DNA of 64,000 nt from Ceratopteris richardii (lineage: Eukaryota; Streptophyta; Polypodiopsida; Polypodiales; Pteridaceae). The DNA lies in assembly GCA_020310875.1 (NCBI GenBank), contig CM035431.1, forward strand, positions 17,654,267 through 17,718,266. Direction: 5' to 3'. Each line of letters starts with the position of its first letter. Within the stretch, counting starts at the first letter, position 1. This document shows positions 12,053 to 24,290 of the stretch, in pieces. The notes beneath the pieces are model-generated. The model did no database searches and was not told the DNA's origin. It saw only the letters and a list, made by a program, of their open reading frames with translations. Both the position numbers and the translations under genes were made by a program.

Positions 12053-12680
12053 AGCTTGGTGCAAGGTGTGCACAAGTGCAGGTTTGGAGAAGGTGGAGGT
12101 CTGGTGCAGAGAAAGCTGGCAGCAAAAAGACCCTTGGGTATTTGTAATTTTGTGATTGATCACTCTGTGGGATTTTGCACAGAAGCATTGGATTGTATTG
12201 TGCATCACCATTGTAATTGTCTTCTTATAATCAAATCGAGAGACGCTTCTAGTGTGTATCTTTCTTCTTGTCTTTCCCTTTTCTCCTACAAGCACTCAAA
12301 TCCCTTCTTGTCCAAGAATCCCCCATTAGTGTTGATATAGAAGATGAAGTCAGACTCATCCACCAACATTTTTGCTTTCCAAACATGCATAGGTATACTA
12401 CTCCACAGAAGATCATAGTGCAAATTTTCTCCCATGCCATCAAGCAAATAGGCAATCAAGTTCACATGACTCCATACATTCAAGAACGACTCTTTGAAGC
12501 CAAGAAACAATGGACTCATAAGAAGTTCTTGAATGGAAGCATTGCCTTGACAATATTCATCAATCATGCTTAAGGCATTCGGGAACATGTGAAAGAGATG
12601 CCTTTATATGAAGAAATGGCTAAGTATGCGAAGATTTCCACATTGCCAAGGAAGAAGAAAGGAGTCAAAATAGTAGAAGA
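12053..12680 (+). pseudogene. Family X copy 2, left part (interrupted by C2)
   Basis: Matches 7846-8464 closely. It contains the leader and the first part of the unrecognised X protein (MTPYIQERLFEAKKQ, KFLNGSIALTI), with a frameshift near 12570. It stops at ...AAAATAGTAGAAGA, where C2 begins, and resumes at 24296. The last five bases, GAAGA, are the target-site duplication. Confidence 0.75.
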
Positions 12681-13684
12681 TGTTGGAGAAACAATCACTA
12701 ATTGGACATATATTTGAAGGTCAAATCTTAGGAAGAAAACCCCATGCCTATGTGAAGGGACAAATTCACAAGTGTATCATATTTGTAAAGTTAGTTCCCT
12801 TTAGTTCTAGAAGGTTTTTTTAAAAGTCACGGGAATGAGAAAATCTATATAAGTTAGTTTGTATCAACTGACGCGGAGAGAGTGAGAGAGAAAAAGAAGA
12901 AGAAGGAAGACAATGAAAAAGAGAGTAGAACTCATTTTTGTATGACTGAGTATAGTCGGGCTTCTCTGAGCGAGAAAGCACTTGTAAGCTTCTGAGTGTT
13001 TCATAGTTATGACAAGAACTAGTTAAAGTTCTGTGTATAAGTCTTCTTCCTCCATCTCCAGTGTTTATCTTTTGTGTAATGATTTGAAAGGTTGAAGTTT
13101 TCCAAGCAAGTTGATACCTGGCATAGAATTCCTGTTGATAAGTCATATTGTAAGTGTGCATGAAATCATCTATAGTTTTGGTGTCCAAAAGATCAAGACT
13201 TTATGCAGGAAGTCGATGCCTAGCATCGAATCCCTACTGAAAAGTGGCCAAAAACACCCCAAGTCGATGCCCGACATTGAATTCTCGTTGCAACTCGATG
13301 CCAGGCATCGAATTCCAAGTTTAGATAGGCGCTTTTTACTATAACAGGAAAGATTTCCAGTTTTGGAAAGTTATACATAGCTATCTTGTGAAGGCCATAA
13401 CTTGAGTTCTAGAGATATGTTTGATGCATATAATAGTTTGTTGGAAAGCTCTACTCTTCTAGTTTCAGCCTATAAAGTTTCATTTAGAAATAATACTTGA
13501 GCAAGGAGAAATTAGCAAAATACTGAAGGTATGTCATTTCGGTGACTAGGAATTTCTGTAGAAGCAAAGTTCTCACTTTAGGCTATCATTTCTCAAAGTT
13601 TGGAGTGGCAATGAGTTAATGGTGACCATAGAGGTGTTCTAGTGTCACATTAATTCATTTCTTGTGGTGTTTCATACATCAACA
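12681..13684 (+). repeat. C2 5' LTR
   Basis: Starts TGTTGGAGAA and ends ACATCAACA. TATATAAG at 12846-12853 is the likely TATA box. From about 13107 to 13318 the LTR contains several imperfect palindromes of the type TCGATGCC-N-GGCATCGA, followed at about 13390-13450 by a block CATAACTT...GTTGGAAAGCTC also seen in the Gypsy leaders. Confidence 0.96.
12846..12853 (+). promoter_or_regulatory. C2 LTR TATA box
   Basis: TATATAAG about 165 bp into the 5' LTR, in a position suited to start transcription within the LTR. The same site is repeated in the 3' LTR. Confidence 0.6.
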
Positions 13685-13686
13685 AG

Positions 13687-13700
13687 TGGTATCAGAGCAG
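13687..13700 (+). other. C2 primer binding site (initiator tRNA-Met)
   Basis: TGGTATCAGAGCAG two bases after the 5' LTR, a full match to the usual plant initiator tRNA-Met PBS. Confidence 0.95.
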
Positions 13701-13895
13701 AAAGATTCTTGAGAGCAGAAGACGACAAAGGTACGAGAAGTTTTGTATAGTTTTCCATTAAAGTTTGAAAGGTGAAGCATTTGAAGACACAAGGCATCAA
13801 GAGGTTACTTCAAAAGTATCCTCATACACAAAGAACTTCAAAAGGTATTATCCTTTATCCTTTAAGCTCACAGGTTGCAGCAGAAGGAAAGAACT

Positions 13896-16767
13896 ATGGC
13901 AGATCATATTTCCATTGACAAACTGGACAGAGATAATTACCCCGCATGGGTAATGAGAATGGAAGCCTTACTTATGAGTAAGGATCTCATGATATATGTT
14001 ACAGGTGAAGAAGAGAAGCCAGTATTTGAAGATGAAAGCCGACCAAAGAAAGAAGAACTTGATGCTTTAAAGCATTGGCAGAAGAAGGATGCAAGTGCAA
14101 AAGCATACATCTACAATACAATCTCTGATCATTTGCTACCACACATCAGAGGATTTGAATCATCTGAAGATATATGGAATGCATTGGAGTATCATTTCCA
14201 AAGTACTACTAAAGCACGGAAAGCAAGTCTATGGTCAGAGTTTACAACATTCAAGAAGAAGCCAAGTCAAACCATTAGTGATTATGTCACTAAGATGAAG
14301 GATCTAGCAGATAGTCTTGGATCCATAGATGAAGATGTTGAAGATCACAGATTGATTGCTCAACTACTTGCAGGTTTGAGAGGGGATGAAAGGTGGAAAC
14401 CTTTTGTCTTATCAACAGAACTTTCATTAAATCATTATGTTCCAGACTTGAACCAGTTGCTTGGGTTGATGCTCACATATGAGCAAGACTTGAAGGGAGA
14501 TGGAGATAAAGGACAAAGTTCTGCAATGTACATGAAGAACAAGAAGAAAGGAGATAAAGGTAAAGCAAAGGATGAAGAGGAGTCTAGTTCTCAAGCTTAT
14601 TATGCAAGAGGTAAAGGCACTGGCAGAGGAAGAGCAAGAGGTTTTGGAAGAGGAAGAGGTAATCAAAATAACAACAAGAAGGCTTGCTGGATCTGTGGAT
14701 TGAGTAATCATTTGGCTCATGACTGTTGGCAGAACCAACAAGGATCAAACCAGAATCAAAACAACAATAGCAGAGGCCGAGGTGGAAGATATCAAAGTAA
14801 TTTCCAAAGAGGTAGACAAAGTCAAAGAGGAGGCTATGGTAGAGGTGGAGGAAGAAGTTGGGGACAGAATCAATCCTACAACACCACCTACTACAACTAT
14901 GCAAATGACACACAGAATGAAAGTCACACATCATTGATGATGAACTCAATCAGTACATCAGACAAAGAAGATCTAAAGGTATTTTACATTGACTTTGGAT
15001 GTTCTAATCATTTGTCAGGAAACATAGAATTGATGTCAAAATTGGAAAAAGGCATTTCTAGTCATACAGTTCAAACTGGTGATAATACAAGACATAGTGT
15101 ACATTCAATTGGAAAAGTGAAATGCAAGAGTGGAGCAGATTTGCTAACCAATGTTTTGTATGTTCCTACAATACCTAAAAACTTGATTAGTGTGGGACAG
15201 ATAGTTGAAAAAGGTTTTCAAGTCAGGTTTACAAATGAAGGAGTATTTGTTGAAGATCCAAAGAATGGATATAATCAGATTGTCTCTGGTAAGAAAGAAG
15301 GTAGACTCTTTACTTTAAGAGTGCAAGGGAACATTGGTCAAGCTTTGCTCACACATGGTGAAGCAATGATTACAGAACTTGATCTCTAGCATAAGAGATT
15401 AGGTCATTTCAATGAAAGAGGAATTAAAGCTATGGTTGCTAATCAATCTGTACTAGGATTACCAAATGTGCAAAGTCAACATATGGTTTATAAATGTGAA
15501 GCATGTCAAATGGGAAAAGCACACAGGTTACCATTTCAGAAGAAAGGATTCAAACATGATGGAGTACTTGAGCTCATTCATACAGATGTATGGGGACCAA
15601 CAAAAGAAGGATCTATCAGTGGCTCAAGGTATTATGTTCTTTTCATTGATGATGCTACAAGATGGATAACATTATATGTTTTGAAGGAAAGATCAGAAGT
15701 GTTTGGAGCTTTCAAGCATTTTCATGCATATGCAGAGAGAGTAACAGGTCAAAAGCTTAAAAGACTGAGGTCTGATGGAGGGGGAGAATACTTCTCCCAA
15801 GAGTTCAATGATTATCTTTGGAATGCAGGTATTAAGAGAGAAATAACTTGCAGGTATACACCACAACAAAATGGTGTAGCAGAAAGAAGGAACAGGACTT
15901 TGGTTGAGTTTGCTAGAGCTATGCTAAAGGAGAAGAATTGTCCAAATTATCTTTGGGCTGAGGCTGTAAATACAGCTACATATCTTGTGAATAGATTACC
16001 ATGTGCAGCTCTCAATGGTATGACTCCATATGAAGCTTGGTGGGGTAAGAAACCAACACTAGATCATTGTAGAGTGTTTGGATCAATTGCATATGCTTAT
16101 GTGCCATCACAGCTTAGGCATAAACTTGAACCAAAGGCAGAAAAATATGTGTTCATTGGTTATGATGAAAAGCAGATGGGTTATAGATTGTGGAATCGTC
16201 TAACCAAACAATTTATTGTTTCTAGAGATGTTACATTTGATGAACAGAAAAGTTGGTATGCAGATCAAAGTCACAGAGCTGAAGAATTTGAAGAAGAGGT
16301 AAGAAGATGTGAGAAAGGAAAATCAATTGTGCAGGTAAATAGAGATGAAGATTATATGCAAGCAAGTACATCCACAAGTGGATTAACAAGAAGAAATGAA
16401 GAAGCTCCTATATTTGATGAAGAAGTGTATCCAGAAACTTATGAAGAATGTGAACCAAGAAGGTCAAGCAGGACTAGAAGACAACCAGAAAGGTATTCTT
16501 ATGATACTTCTTACATAACTCAGAAGAACTATGCATATATGGTCAAAGATGATGAAGAACCTCAGAATTATGATGAAGCTAAAGGTAAGAAGCAATGGGA
16601 AGAAGCAATGAAGGAAGAATTCAATGCACTAGAGGAGAACAAGACATGGGAACTTGTTCCTAAACCAAATGGTAAGAAAGTTATTGGAAATAAATGGGTT
16701 TATAAAGTGAAGAAGCTTGCAGATGGAAGTATAGCCAGATACAAAGCTAGATTGGTGGTGAAAGGCT
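13896..16767 (+). pseudogene. C2 Gag-Pol polyprotein, left part
   Basis: The first ATG in the frame is at 13896, followed by ISIDKLDRDNYPAW, a typical Copia Gag start. Gag is followed by an Arg/Gly/Asn-rich region with a zinc knuckle CWICGLSNHLAHDC (about 14685-14726). The protease shows DFGCSNHLSGN where D-S-G is expected (Ser to Phe). The integrase zinc finger HKRLGHFNERG...CEACQMGKAH and core motifs HTDVWGP, FIDDATRW and QNGVAERRNRT follow. One in-frame TAG at 15387-15389 replaces the Trp of LWHKRLGH; the reading frame is otherwise open. RT begins with NKWVYKVKKLADG and is cut at 16767 by the insertion of C3 after VVKG. Confidence 0.93.
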
Positions 16768-16997
16768 TGTTGGAGTTAGACGTCTGCGGAAGCACGCGAA
16801 CAGCACAAGGAAGAAGAAGAAGCTTGGAGCACAACACACACGACTGAATGTATTACTAGAGAATGTACAAAGATAAGTAGCCCATTAGGGCAATAGGCGT
16901 ATATACAAGCCGGGGGAAAAAAACCTCCTAAAGAGGGAAAAAAGTGCCCCGGCGGTCCTAGAGTGTTCACACACATCACTACCTAAATATATCAACA
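16768..16997 (-). repeat. C3 3' LTR
   Basis: 230 bp, TGTTGGAGTT...ATATCAACA on the plus strand. Almost identical to 21693-21922. Bounded on the left by the AGGCT duplication. Confidence 0.96.
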
Positions 16998-17010
16998 AAT
17001 CCCCCCTGGG
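16998..17010 (-). other. C3 polypurine tract
   Basis: Plus-strand AATCCCCCCTGGG is CCCAGGGGGGATT on the element strand, directly before the 3' LTR. Confidence 0.85.
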
Positions 17011-17071
17011 AGTGATGCGGTGAACAAGGAGCTGGCACTCATGTATAAGGAAGTGCCGAGCTATGTGGAAA

Positions 17072-20000
17072 TCACTCCACAAAAGGAAGTAAGCCCAAAG
17101 CTTTGCGGAAAGCTTCAAACTTCTCCCTAGGCAGAGCCTTCGTGAAAAGGTCTGCAATGTTCTCCTGCGTGGGCACATATGCCAAGCTGATCTCCCCAGC
17201 AGAGAACCTCTCCCTGACATAGTGATAATGCACCTCAATGTGCTTAGTGCGAGCATGGAACACAGGGTTCCTCGCAACTGCCAATGCGCTCTGACTATCA
17301 GTGAAGATGGTGGTGGCAGAAGACTGGCCAACACCCAAATCAGCCATAAGGCGTCTGAGCCACACACACTCAACAGTCGCTGTGAAAGCTGCCCTATACT
17401 CAGCCTCACAACTGGAAGTGGCCACAGTAGGCTGCTTCTTGCTCAACCAAGATATACATGAGCTACCAAGCATGAAGCAAAAACCACTGGTGGACACACG
17501 AGTGTCATAGCAACCAGCCCAATCTGAGTCAGAAAAAGCATGCAAATCTGGCGGTAGTGATCCCCCCTTGGGATAAAACAACCCAAGTAGCCGAGTACCA
17601 CTCAAGTAGCGAAAGATGCGCTTAACCGCTTTCCAATGCGTGACTCCTGGGCAATGCATGAACCTGCTCATCTGTGAGACAGCAAACTGAATATCTGGCC
17701 GAGTAATGCATAAGTAAATCAAGCATCCAACAGCCTGCTGATAGAGAACAGCATCAAATGCATCTCCAGCATCATGAAGACTCAATCGTAAACCTGTCTC
17801 CATAGGAGTGGCAATAGGCTTACAATCTTCAAGGCCAAAACGCTGCAATAATGTGTCAATATATTTCGTTTGACACAAAGCCATTCCACCATCAACGTGC
17901 ATAAACTGAATGCCCAAATAGTGATGCAAATGCCCCAAATCAGACATCTCAAATGAGGCATGCAAATCAGCCTTAAAATCAGCAATATGTGTCTCAATAG
18001 GACCAGTGAGCAGCATGTCATCAACATAGACAACAATGATCAGAAGCACATCATTAGCACGCTTAACATATAAGGTGCTTTCAGTTGGACTGTTCTCAAA
18101 ACCATGTGCAATCAGATAGGCATGTATCTTCTCATACCAAGCACGTGGTGCTTGCTTTAAACCATATAACGCCTTCTTTAACCTGCACACCTGGTTTTGA
18201 TGCCCTTTCTGCACAAAGCCACGGGGCTGAAAAACATACACTTCTTCATGCAAGTCACCATTCAGAAATGCTGTTTTAATGTCCAACTGATGTACATTCC
18301 AACCATGATGGGCTGCAAGTGCACAAATGCTCCGAACAGTAGTCATACGGCATGTAGGTGCAAAGGTCTCATCAAAATCAATGCCTCTTTCCTGCGCATA
18401 ACCCTTTGCAACAAGCCTAGCCTTATACCTGTCAACTGTACCATCAGGTTTACGCTTGAGCTTGTATACCCACTTAGTGCCAATGGCCTTCTTGCCAGGA
18501 GGCAAGTCACATAAAGACCATGTACCATTCTTCATTATAGCATCATATTCAGATTGCATAGCAGCCATCCAATTTTCTGAATTTTGTGCTTCATCAAAAG
18601 AAACAGGCTCATTTTCATCACAGAGACTAGATGCAGCCATAGCATAGCAATCTGATGCAAAGGAGGTACTATGAGAGCCTGAACGAGTACGATATGACAA
18701 AGGTGCATCTAATTTGCTGTCATGCAAAGTCTGCACCAGCCATTTTGGCATAGTTTTTGCCTGTTCAATATCAGCTCTCTCATCAACAAGTGCATCATGT
18801 AAATCTGCATAAAAAATGGAATGATCTGCATCATCATATGAAACCTGCAAAGGCTGAGAAGTTGCCTCATTAGGACCAACGTTAGCCTGTCCACCTATAA
18901 AAAGAGGCATCAAAGTATCATACATGTCTTTGGAGCTAACAGATGTCTCCTTAGTACATGAAAGCAATGGCTGAATAGCATCCTCCACAAAGACAACATC
19001 ACGGCTAACCAGAATGCGTTTAGTCTGTGGATGATACAGACGATAGCCTTTACTTTCAGAACTGTACCCAACAAAAATACATTTTACTGCCTTATCATCC
19101 AATTTTCTGCGATGTTGTTCAGACACTAATGCATATGCCAAACAACCAAAAACACGCAGATGAGCAACTGATGGCTTGCGGTCATGCCAAGCCTCATATG
19201 GAGTGATAGACTGCAAAGCTTTGGTGGGACACCTGTTCAGTACATATGCTGCACACATGACAGCCTCAAGCCAGAAACTATGTGGTAAAGCCTGACTTTT
19301 GACCATGCACCTCGCCATCTCCATGAGTGACCTCTTCTTTCGTTCAGCAACTCCATTCTGTTGAGGTGTATACGGCACTGTACACTGGTGTTTTATCCCA
19401 CGTTCAGCCAGAAATGCATTAAAATCTGAAGACATATATTCCCCCCCTCGATCAGAACGGAGGGTGCCCATTTTACATGCTGACAAATTTTCAGCCAAAA
19501 CCAAAAACTATTTGAAGCACATGAACACTTCGGACTTTGCTTTGAGTGGATATACCCATGCATGCCTGGAAAAATCATCAATGAAAGTCACGAAGTAAAG
19601 GTAATTTCCAAAAGAGGGTGTCTGCATAGGACCACAGACATCACTATGTACAAGCTGCAATTTCTGCATAGCCCGAACTGAACCATCTTTTGGAAAGGAA
19701 GAACGCTGCATTTTGCCCAAAATACAGCCTTCACAAACATGTTTTCCAGGTGCCTCAAGTTTGGGCAAAGAGGACACCATTTCAGATTTCTGCAGGCGTA
19801 ACAAACTAGCAAAATTCAGATGACCAAAGCGTGCATGCCAAAGCTTTGCATCTGACATAGCCTGAGAATCATGAACTGCACATGCCGAATCATTCATAGA
19901 TCTTTCATAGTCTATGAGCTTATACAGCCCACGACATAAAATGCCAGAAGCAATAATCACATCGCCATTTGAGAGATCATGGATTGTACACCTGTCATCA

Positions 20001-21337
20001 ACAAATTTCACAACCAAGCCAATCTTGGCTAATGCAGAAACTGATAACAGATTCTTTTTGATCCCTGGCACAAATAAAGCATCTGACAAAGTGAAAGAAC
20101 TACCATCAGCAGTAGTCAGAATGATCTTACCAACTCCCATAACAGGATAAGAGGAGTTATTGGCGCATGTGACAGTATTCCCTGTAGGAGCAGGCTCAAG
20201 TGAAGAGAAGAAACTGCGCTGCGAGGTAATATGTTTGGTCGCCCCACTATCAAAGTACCAAACATCTGAGTCTACTGCAGACATGCACTGATCATGAGAA
20301 GATGGGTCAAAACTGCAGACAGTAGTAAACGCCCATTCTTCTTCCTGCACAAGATTTGCAGACTCTGTTTTTGGTGTAGAGGCCTCTGCAACAACCATTC
20401 CAGCCTCTTTCTTCTTTGCCTCTTTAGCAGCCAGTTTTGGACAGTTCTTTATAATATGATCATTTCCTTTACAGTACTTGCAGAACAATTTCTGCTTTTC
20501 TGATTTCTTTTCATCTTTATCCTGGTTCTTCGATTGTGTAGCATTTGCAGATTTCTGCTTACTAGTAGAAGAGCTCCATTTTCCTTTGCCCTTCTGACTA
20601 GCCAGGAAAGCTTGATCTGCAACACGCATAATGGACCTGTTCTGCCTCGACTGATCTTCCTGCAACAGAACAGAGACTAATTCCTCAAATGACAAGGCAT
20701 TCGGATTGCCTTTCATCATCAACCGAAGAGTAGAGGCAAAACTCTGATATGAATCAGGAAGACCATTCAGAACGGTCTGCACAAGTGAGCTATCTGGTAT
20801 AACCTCATCAGCAGAAATCAATTGTTCCTTCAGGTCTTTGATCTTTGTAAGAAAACTGTCCATAGAATCACCTTCATTCATGTGCTCACTCTCCAACTGT
20901 TTTCGGAGGTAAGCAACACGAGCCTCATTCCTAGCCTGGTACAAAGTGGTAAGTGTATCCCAAGCATCCTTTGCTGTTCTGCAAGAGCGAATGTGAGGAA
21001 TAATGGCACGTTTGACAGACAAAGCTATCAATGCATGTGCCTGGGCATCTCTGCCATCCCAACGAATCTGCTCTGCAGTAGGTGCAACGGAAACAGCAGC
21101 ACGAGCAGGAATCTGCGGAATATCATCTTCGACACCATCTTCATCAGCTCCAACACCTGTATTTGCAGTACCTGTCGTTACAGGTGTAACAGGACGTCTT
21201 TCAACACCCTGCACAATGTTCCACAATCCTTTTGCAACCAGTACATGTCGCATCATATAAGCCCATAATGGGTAGTTGGTACCATCCAACTTATCCTCAA
21301 CAGCCAACATACGGAATACATCACTGCTTTTAGCCAT
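17072..21337 (-). pseudogene. C3 Gag-Pol polyprotein, open except for one stop codon
   Basis: A 1421-codon frame begins at the ATG at 21337 (MAKSSDVFRMLAVEDKLDG). Order: Gag; zinc knuckle FCKYCKGNDHIIKNCPK; protease WYFDSGATKHIT with an intact D-S-G; integrase zinc finger HARFGHLNFASLL...CEGCILGK; integrase core LVHSDVCGP, LRSDRGGEY and QNGVAERKKRS; RT with GTKWVYKLKRKPDG, YGLKQAPRAW and YVDDMLLTG; RNase H with DSDWAGCYDTRVSTSG and the C-terminal TKHIEVHYHYVRERF. The only break is TAG at 19510-19508 in the integrase core, where F3 has CAG (Gln), so one C-to-T change explains it. The same frame continues on both sides. With near-identical LTRs this is a recently active element. Confidence 0.95.
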
Positions 21338-21676
21338 GGCCGGTGACTAAAATACCTTGATGCAGAAAATTGACTGTATCTAAAAAAGTTGAACGGAACT
21401 GCCCAAACGAGTTCTGCTAGACCTGTAGCAGACTTCGAGACGCTTAAACTTGCAAACAGAAACTGGTATATACCTTTGGCACAAAAGGACGAAATAGCCT
21501 GCACAAGCACTGCGATAGTGCGTTCGGAGGCCGAAACGAGCTCAGATCGCGATTTCGGCACCACAAGGCGAAGCTGTTTTGATCTCGGAAACACCCTGAG
21601 TATGCTCACCAAATTTTGTGCGAATCTGAGACTGCAAACGGAGGAGTGTCGACGGCGCCCTAGAAGAAGCAACGAC

Positions 21677-21690
21677 CTGCTCTGATACCA
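21677..21690 (-). other. C3 primer binding site (initiator tRNA-Met)
   Basis: Plus-strand CTGCTCTGATACCA is TGGTATCAGAGCAG on the element strand, two bases after the 5' LTR. Full match to the usual Copia PBS. Confidence 0.95.
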
Positions 21691-21692
21691 AT

Positions 21693-21922
21693 TGTTGGAG
21701 TTAGACGTCTGTGGAAGCACGCGAACAGCACAAGGAAGAAGAAGAAGCTTGGAGCACAACACACACGACTGAATGTATTACTAGAGAATGTACAAAGATA
21801 AGTAGCCCATTAGGGCAATAGGCGTATATACAAGCCGGGGGAAAAAAACCTCCTAAAGAGGGAAAAAAGTGCCCCGGCGGTCCTAGAGTGTTCACACACA
21901 TCACTACCTAAATATATCAACA
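21693..21922 (-). repeat. C3 5' LTR
   Basis: 230 bp, one difference from 16768-16997. TATATA at 21825-21830 is the probable TATA box for minus-strand transcription. It is followed on the plus strand by the second AGGCT at 21923-21927. Confidence 0.96.
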
Positions 21923-21927
21923 AGGCT

Positions 21928-23249
21928 ATGCCCAGACCTATGGCATAGATTATGATGAGACATTCAGTCCTGTAGCTAAGATGTCAACTATAAGGACAAT
22001 CATTGCTATTGCAGCTTCAAAAGGATGGACTCTAAGTCAATTGGATATAAAAAATGCATTCTTGAATGGATACATATCAGATGAGGTATACATGGAACAA
22101 CCTCAAGGGTTTATAGATTCCCGGTATCCAAATTTTGTTTGCAGGTTGAGAAGAGCATTGTATGGATTGAAGCAAGCTCCAAGAGCTTGGAACTATAGAC
22201 TGGTGAAGTATCTCAATGATCTTGGATATCAAAGTTCAAAAGCAGACCCAAGTTTACTTATCAGAAGAACAGAGGAAGGTACAATCTACATTTGTATTTA
22301 TGTAGATGACATTATAATCACAGGTACTTCAGATGAAGGAATCAAGGAGGTAAAGAGATTGCTTGAAAAAGAATTCAAGATCAGTGACCTAGGAAAGTTA
22401 TCATACTTTCTTGGAATGGAAGTTACTTATACAAATCATGGCATATATGTGTCACAAGAAAGGTATCTTCTGAACTTGTTGAAGAAGTTTGATATGGAAA
22501 ATTGCAGAGAAGCTTCAACTCCACTTGAAGTTAATCACAAGCTCAGTAAATATGATGGTGCAGAATACAAAGATATGAGGAAGTATCAATCTCTTGTGGG
22601 TAGTTTGATTTATGCTACACTAACAAGACCTGATCTTAGTTATGCAGTGGGAGTCTTGTCACAATTCATGCATTGTCCAAAGGACCCACATTGGATTGCA
22701 GGTCAAAGAGTTCTCAGATATATCAAAGGAATTATAAAGGAAGGATTATATTATCCTTTTACATCAGATTTGAAGTTGAGAGCCTATAGTGATTCAGATT
22801 GGGCAGGTAATCAAGATGACAGGAGATCAACTCATGGTTACATGATATACATTGGTGATAAGCTTGTAAGTTGGTGTTCAAAGAAACAACATACAGTATC
22901 ATTATCATCAACTGAAGCAGAGTACAAAGGACTTGTGGAAGCAGCTAAGGAAGTCATATGGATGCAGACATTGTTCAAGAGCTTAGGCATTGATCAAGGT
23001 ACACCTACAATACATGGAGATAATATGAGTTCACTTTATCTTGCAGCAAATCCAGTATTTCATGCAAGGACAAAGCACATAGAGATACAGTATCATTTTC
23101 TCAGAGAAAAGGTAATGGAGAAGGAGATTGAAGTGGAGTACATTTCTACCAAAGATCAGTTAGCAGACATAATGACAAAGAGTTTGGATGGTGTGAAGAG
23201 CAGCAGATTCAAAAGCATGGCAGGAGTAAAAGAAAAGAAGATGATATGA
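21928..23249 (+). pseudogene. C2 Gag-Pol polyprotein, right part (RT and RNase H)
   Basis: Continues the C2 frame after C3. RT motifs are TYGIDYDETFSPVAKM, LDIKNAFLNGYISDEVYMEQ, YGLKQAPRAW and the catalytic YVDDIIITG. RNase H follows with YSDSDWAGNQDDRRSTHG, STEAEYKGLVEA and the C-terminal ARTKHIEIQYHFLREKV. The frame is open to the TGA at 23247-23249 with no further damage. A weak purine tract (GAGCGGGAGC) lies just before the 3' LTR. Confidence 0.93.
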
Positions 23250-23286
23250 AGAAACAGGGAATGTCAATTAGTGATTGAGCGGGAGC

Positions 23287-24290
23287 TGTTGGAGAAACAA
23301 TCACTAATTGGACATATATTTGAAGGTCAAATCTTAGGAAGAAAACCCCATGCCTATGTGAAGGGACAAATTCATAAGTGTATCATATTTGTAAAGTTAG
23401 TTCCCTTTAGTTCTAGAAGGTTTTTTAAAAAGTCACGGGAATGAGAAAATCTATATAAGTTAGTTTGTATCAACTGACGCGGAGAGAGTGAGAGAGAAAA
23501 AGAAGAAGAAGGAAGACAATGAAAAAGAGAGTAGAACTCATTTTTGTATGACTGAGTATAGTCGGGCTTCTCTGAGCGAGAAAGCACTTGTAAGCTTCTG
23601 AGTGTTTCATAGTTATGACAAGAACTAGTTAAAGTTCTGTGTATAAGTCTTCTTCCTCCATCTCCAGTGTTTATCTTCTGTGTAATGATTTGAAAGGTTG
23701 AAGTTTTCCAAGCAAGTTGATACCTGGCATAGAATTCCTGTTGATAAGTCATATTGTAAGTGTGCATGAAATCATCTATAGTTTTGGTGTCCAAAAGATC
23801 AAGACTTTATGCAGGAAGTCGATGCCTAGCATCGAATCCCTGCTGAAAAGTGGCCAAAAACACCCCAAGTCGATGCCCGGCATCGAATTCTCGTTGCAAC
23901 TCGATGCCAGGCATCGAATTCCAAGTTTAGACAGACGCTTTTTACTATAACAGGAAAGATTTCCAGTTTTGGAAAGTTATACATAGCTATCTTGTGAAGG
24001 TCATAACTTGAGTTCTAGAGATCTGTTTGATGGATATAATAGTTTGTTGGAAAGCTCTACGTTTCTAGTTTCAGCCTATAAAGTTTCATTTAGAAATAAT
24101 ACTTGAGCTAGGAGAAATTAGCAAAATACTGAAGGTATGTCATTTCGGTGACTAGGAATTTCTGTAGAAGCAAAGTTCTCACTTTAGGCTATCATTTCTC
24201 AAAGTTTGGAGTGGCAATGAGTTAATGGTGACCATAGAGGTGTTCTAGTGTCACATTAATTCATTTCTTGTGGTGTTTCATACATCAACA
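23287..24290 (+). repeat. C2 3' LTR
   Basis: 1004 bp, same length as the 5' LTR, with about a dozen differences. It contains the same palindromes (about 23713-23924) and the same CATAACTT...GGAAAGCTC block (about 23996-24056). Followed by the GAAGA duplication. Confidence 0.96.

Larger units (their letters stand above)
16768..21922 (-). mobile_element. C3: young short-LTR Ty1/Copia element nested in C2
   Basis: 230-bp LTRs at 16768-16997 and 21693-21922 differ at one position (CTGCGG versus CTGTGG). AGGCT is duplicated at 16763-16767 and 21923-21927, and removing the element with one AGGCT restores the C2 RT frame. The element is 5155 bp with a tRNA-Met PBS and a purine tract, and one long polyprotein frame with a single stop. 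The short LTR and compact polyprotein recall the Ale/Retrofit-like group of plant Copia elements, but that lineage is a guess. F1, F2 and F3 in this window are older relatives. Confidence 0.97.
12681..24290 (+). mobile_element. C2: Ty1/Copia LTR retrotransposon carrying a nested element
   Basis: Two 1004-bp LTRs (12681-13684 and 23287-24290) flank a Copia polyprotein. GAAGA is duplicated at 12676-12680 and 24291-24295. The uninterrupted homologous sequence near 8450-8480 confirms the insertion point. About a dozen differences separate the LTRs by eye (~1.3%), so the element is moderately young. The internal region is split by C3 (16768-21922). Without C3, C2 would be about 6.45 kb. Apart from C3, the only coding breaks I found are one in-frame stop and an altered protease active site. 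Confidence 0.96.

Noticed and set aside
16776..16979. Minus-strand ORF in the C3 LTRs (about 67 codons, present in both LTRs)
   Set aside because: It lies wholly in LTR sequence, has low-complexity content and is duplicated only because the LTR is; no sign of a gene.
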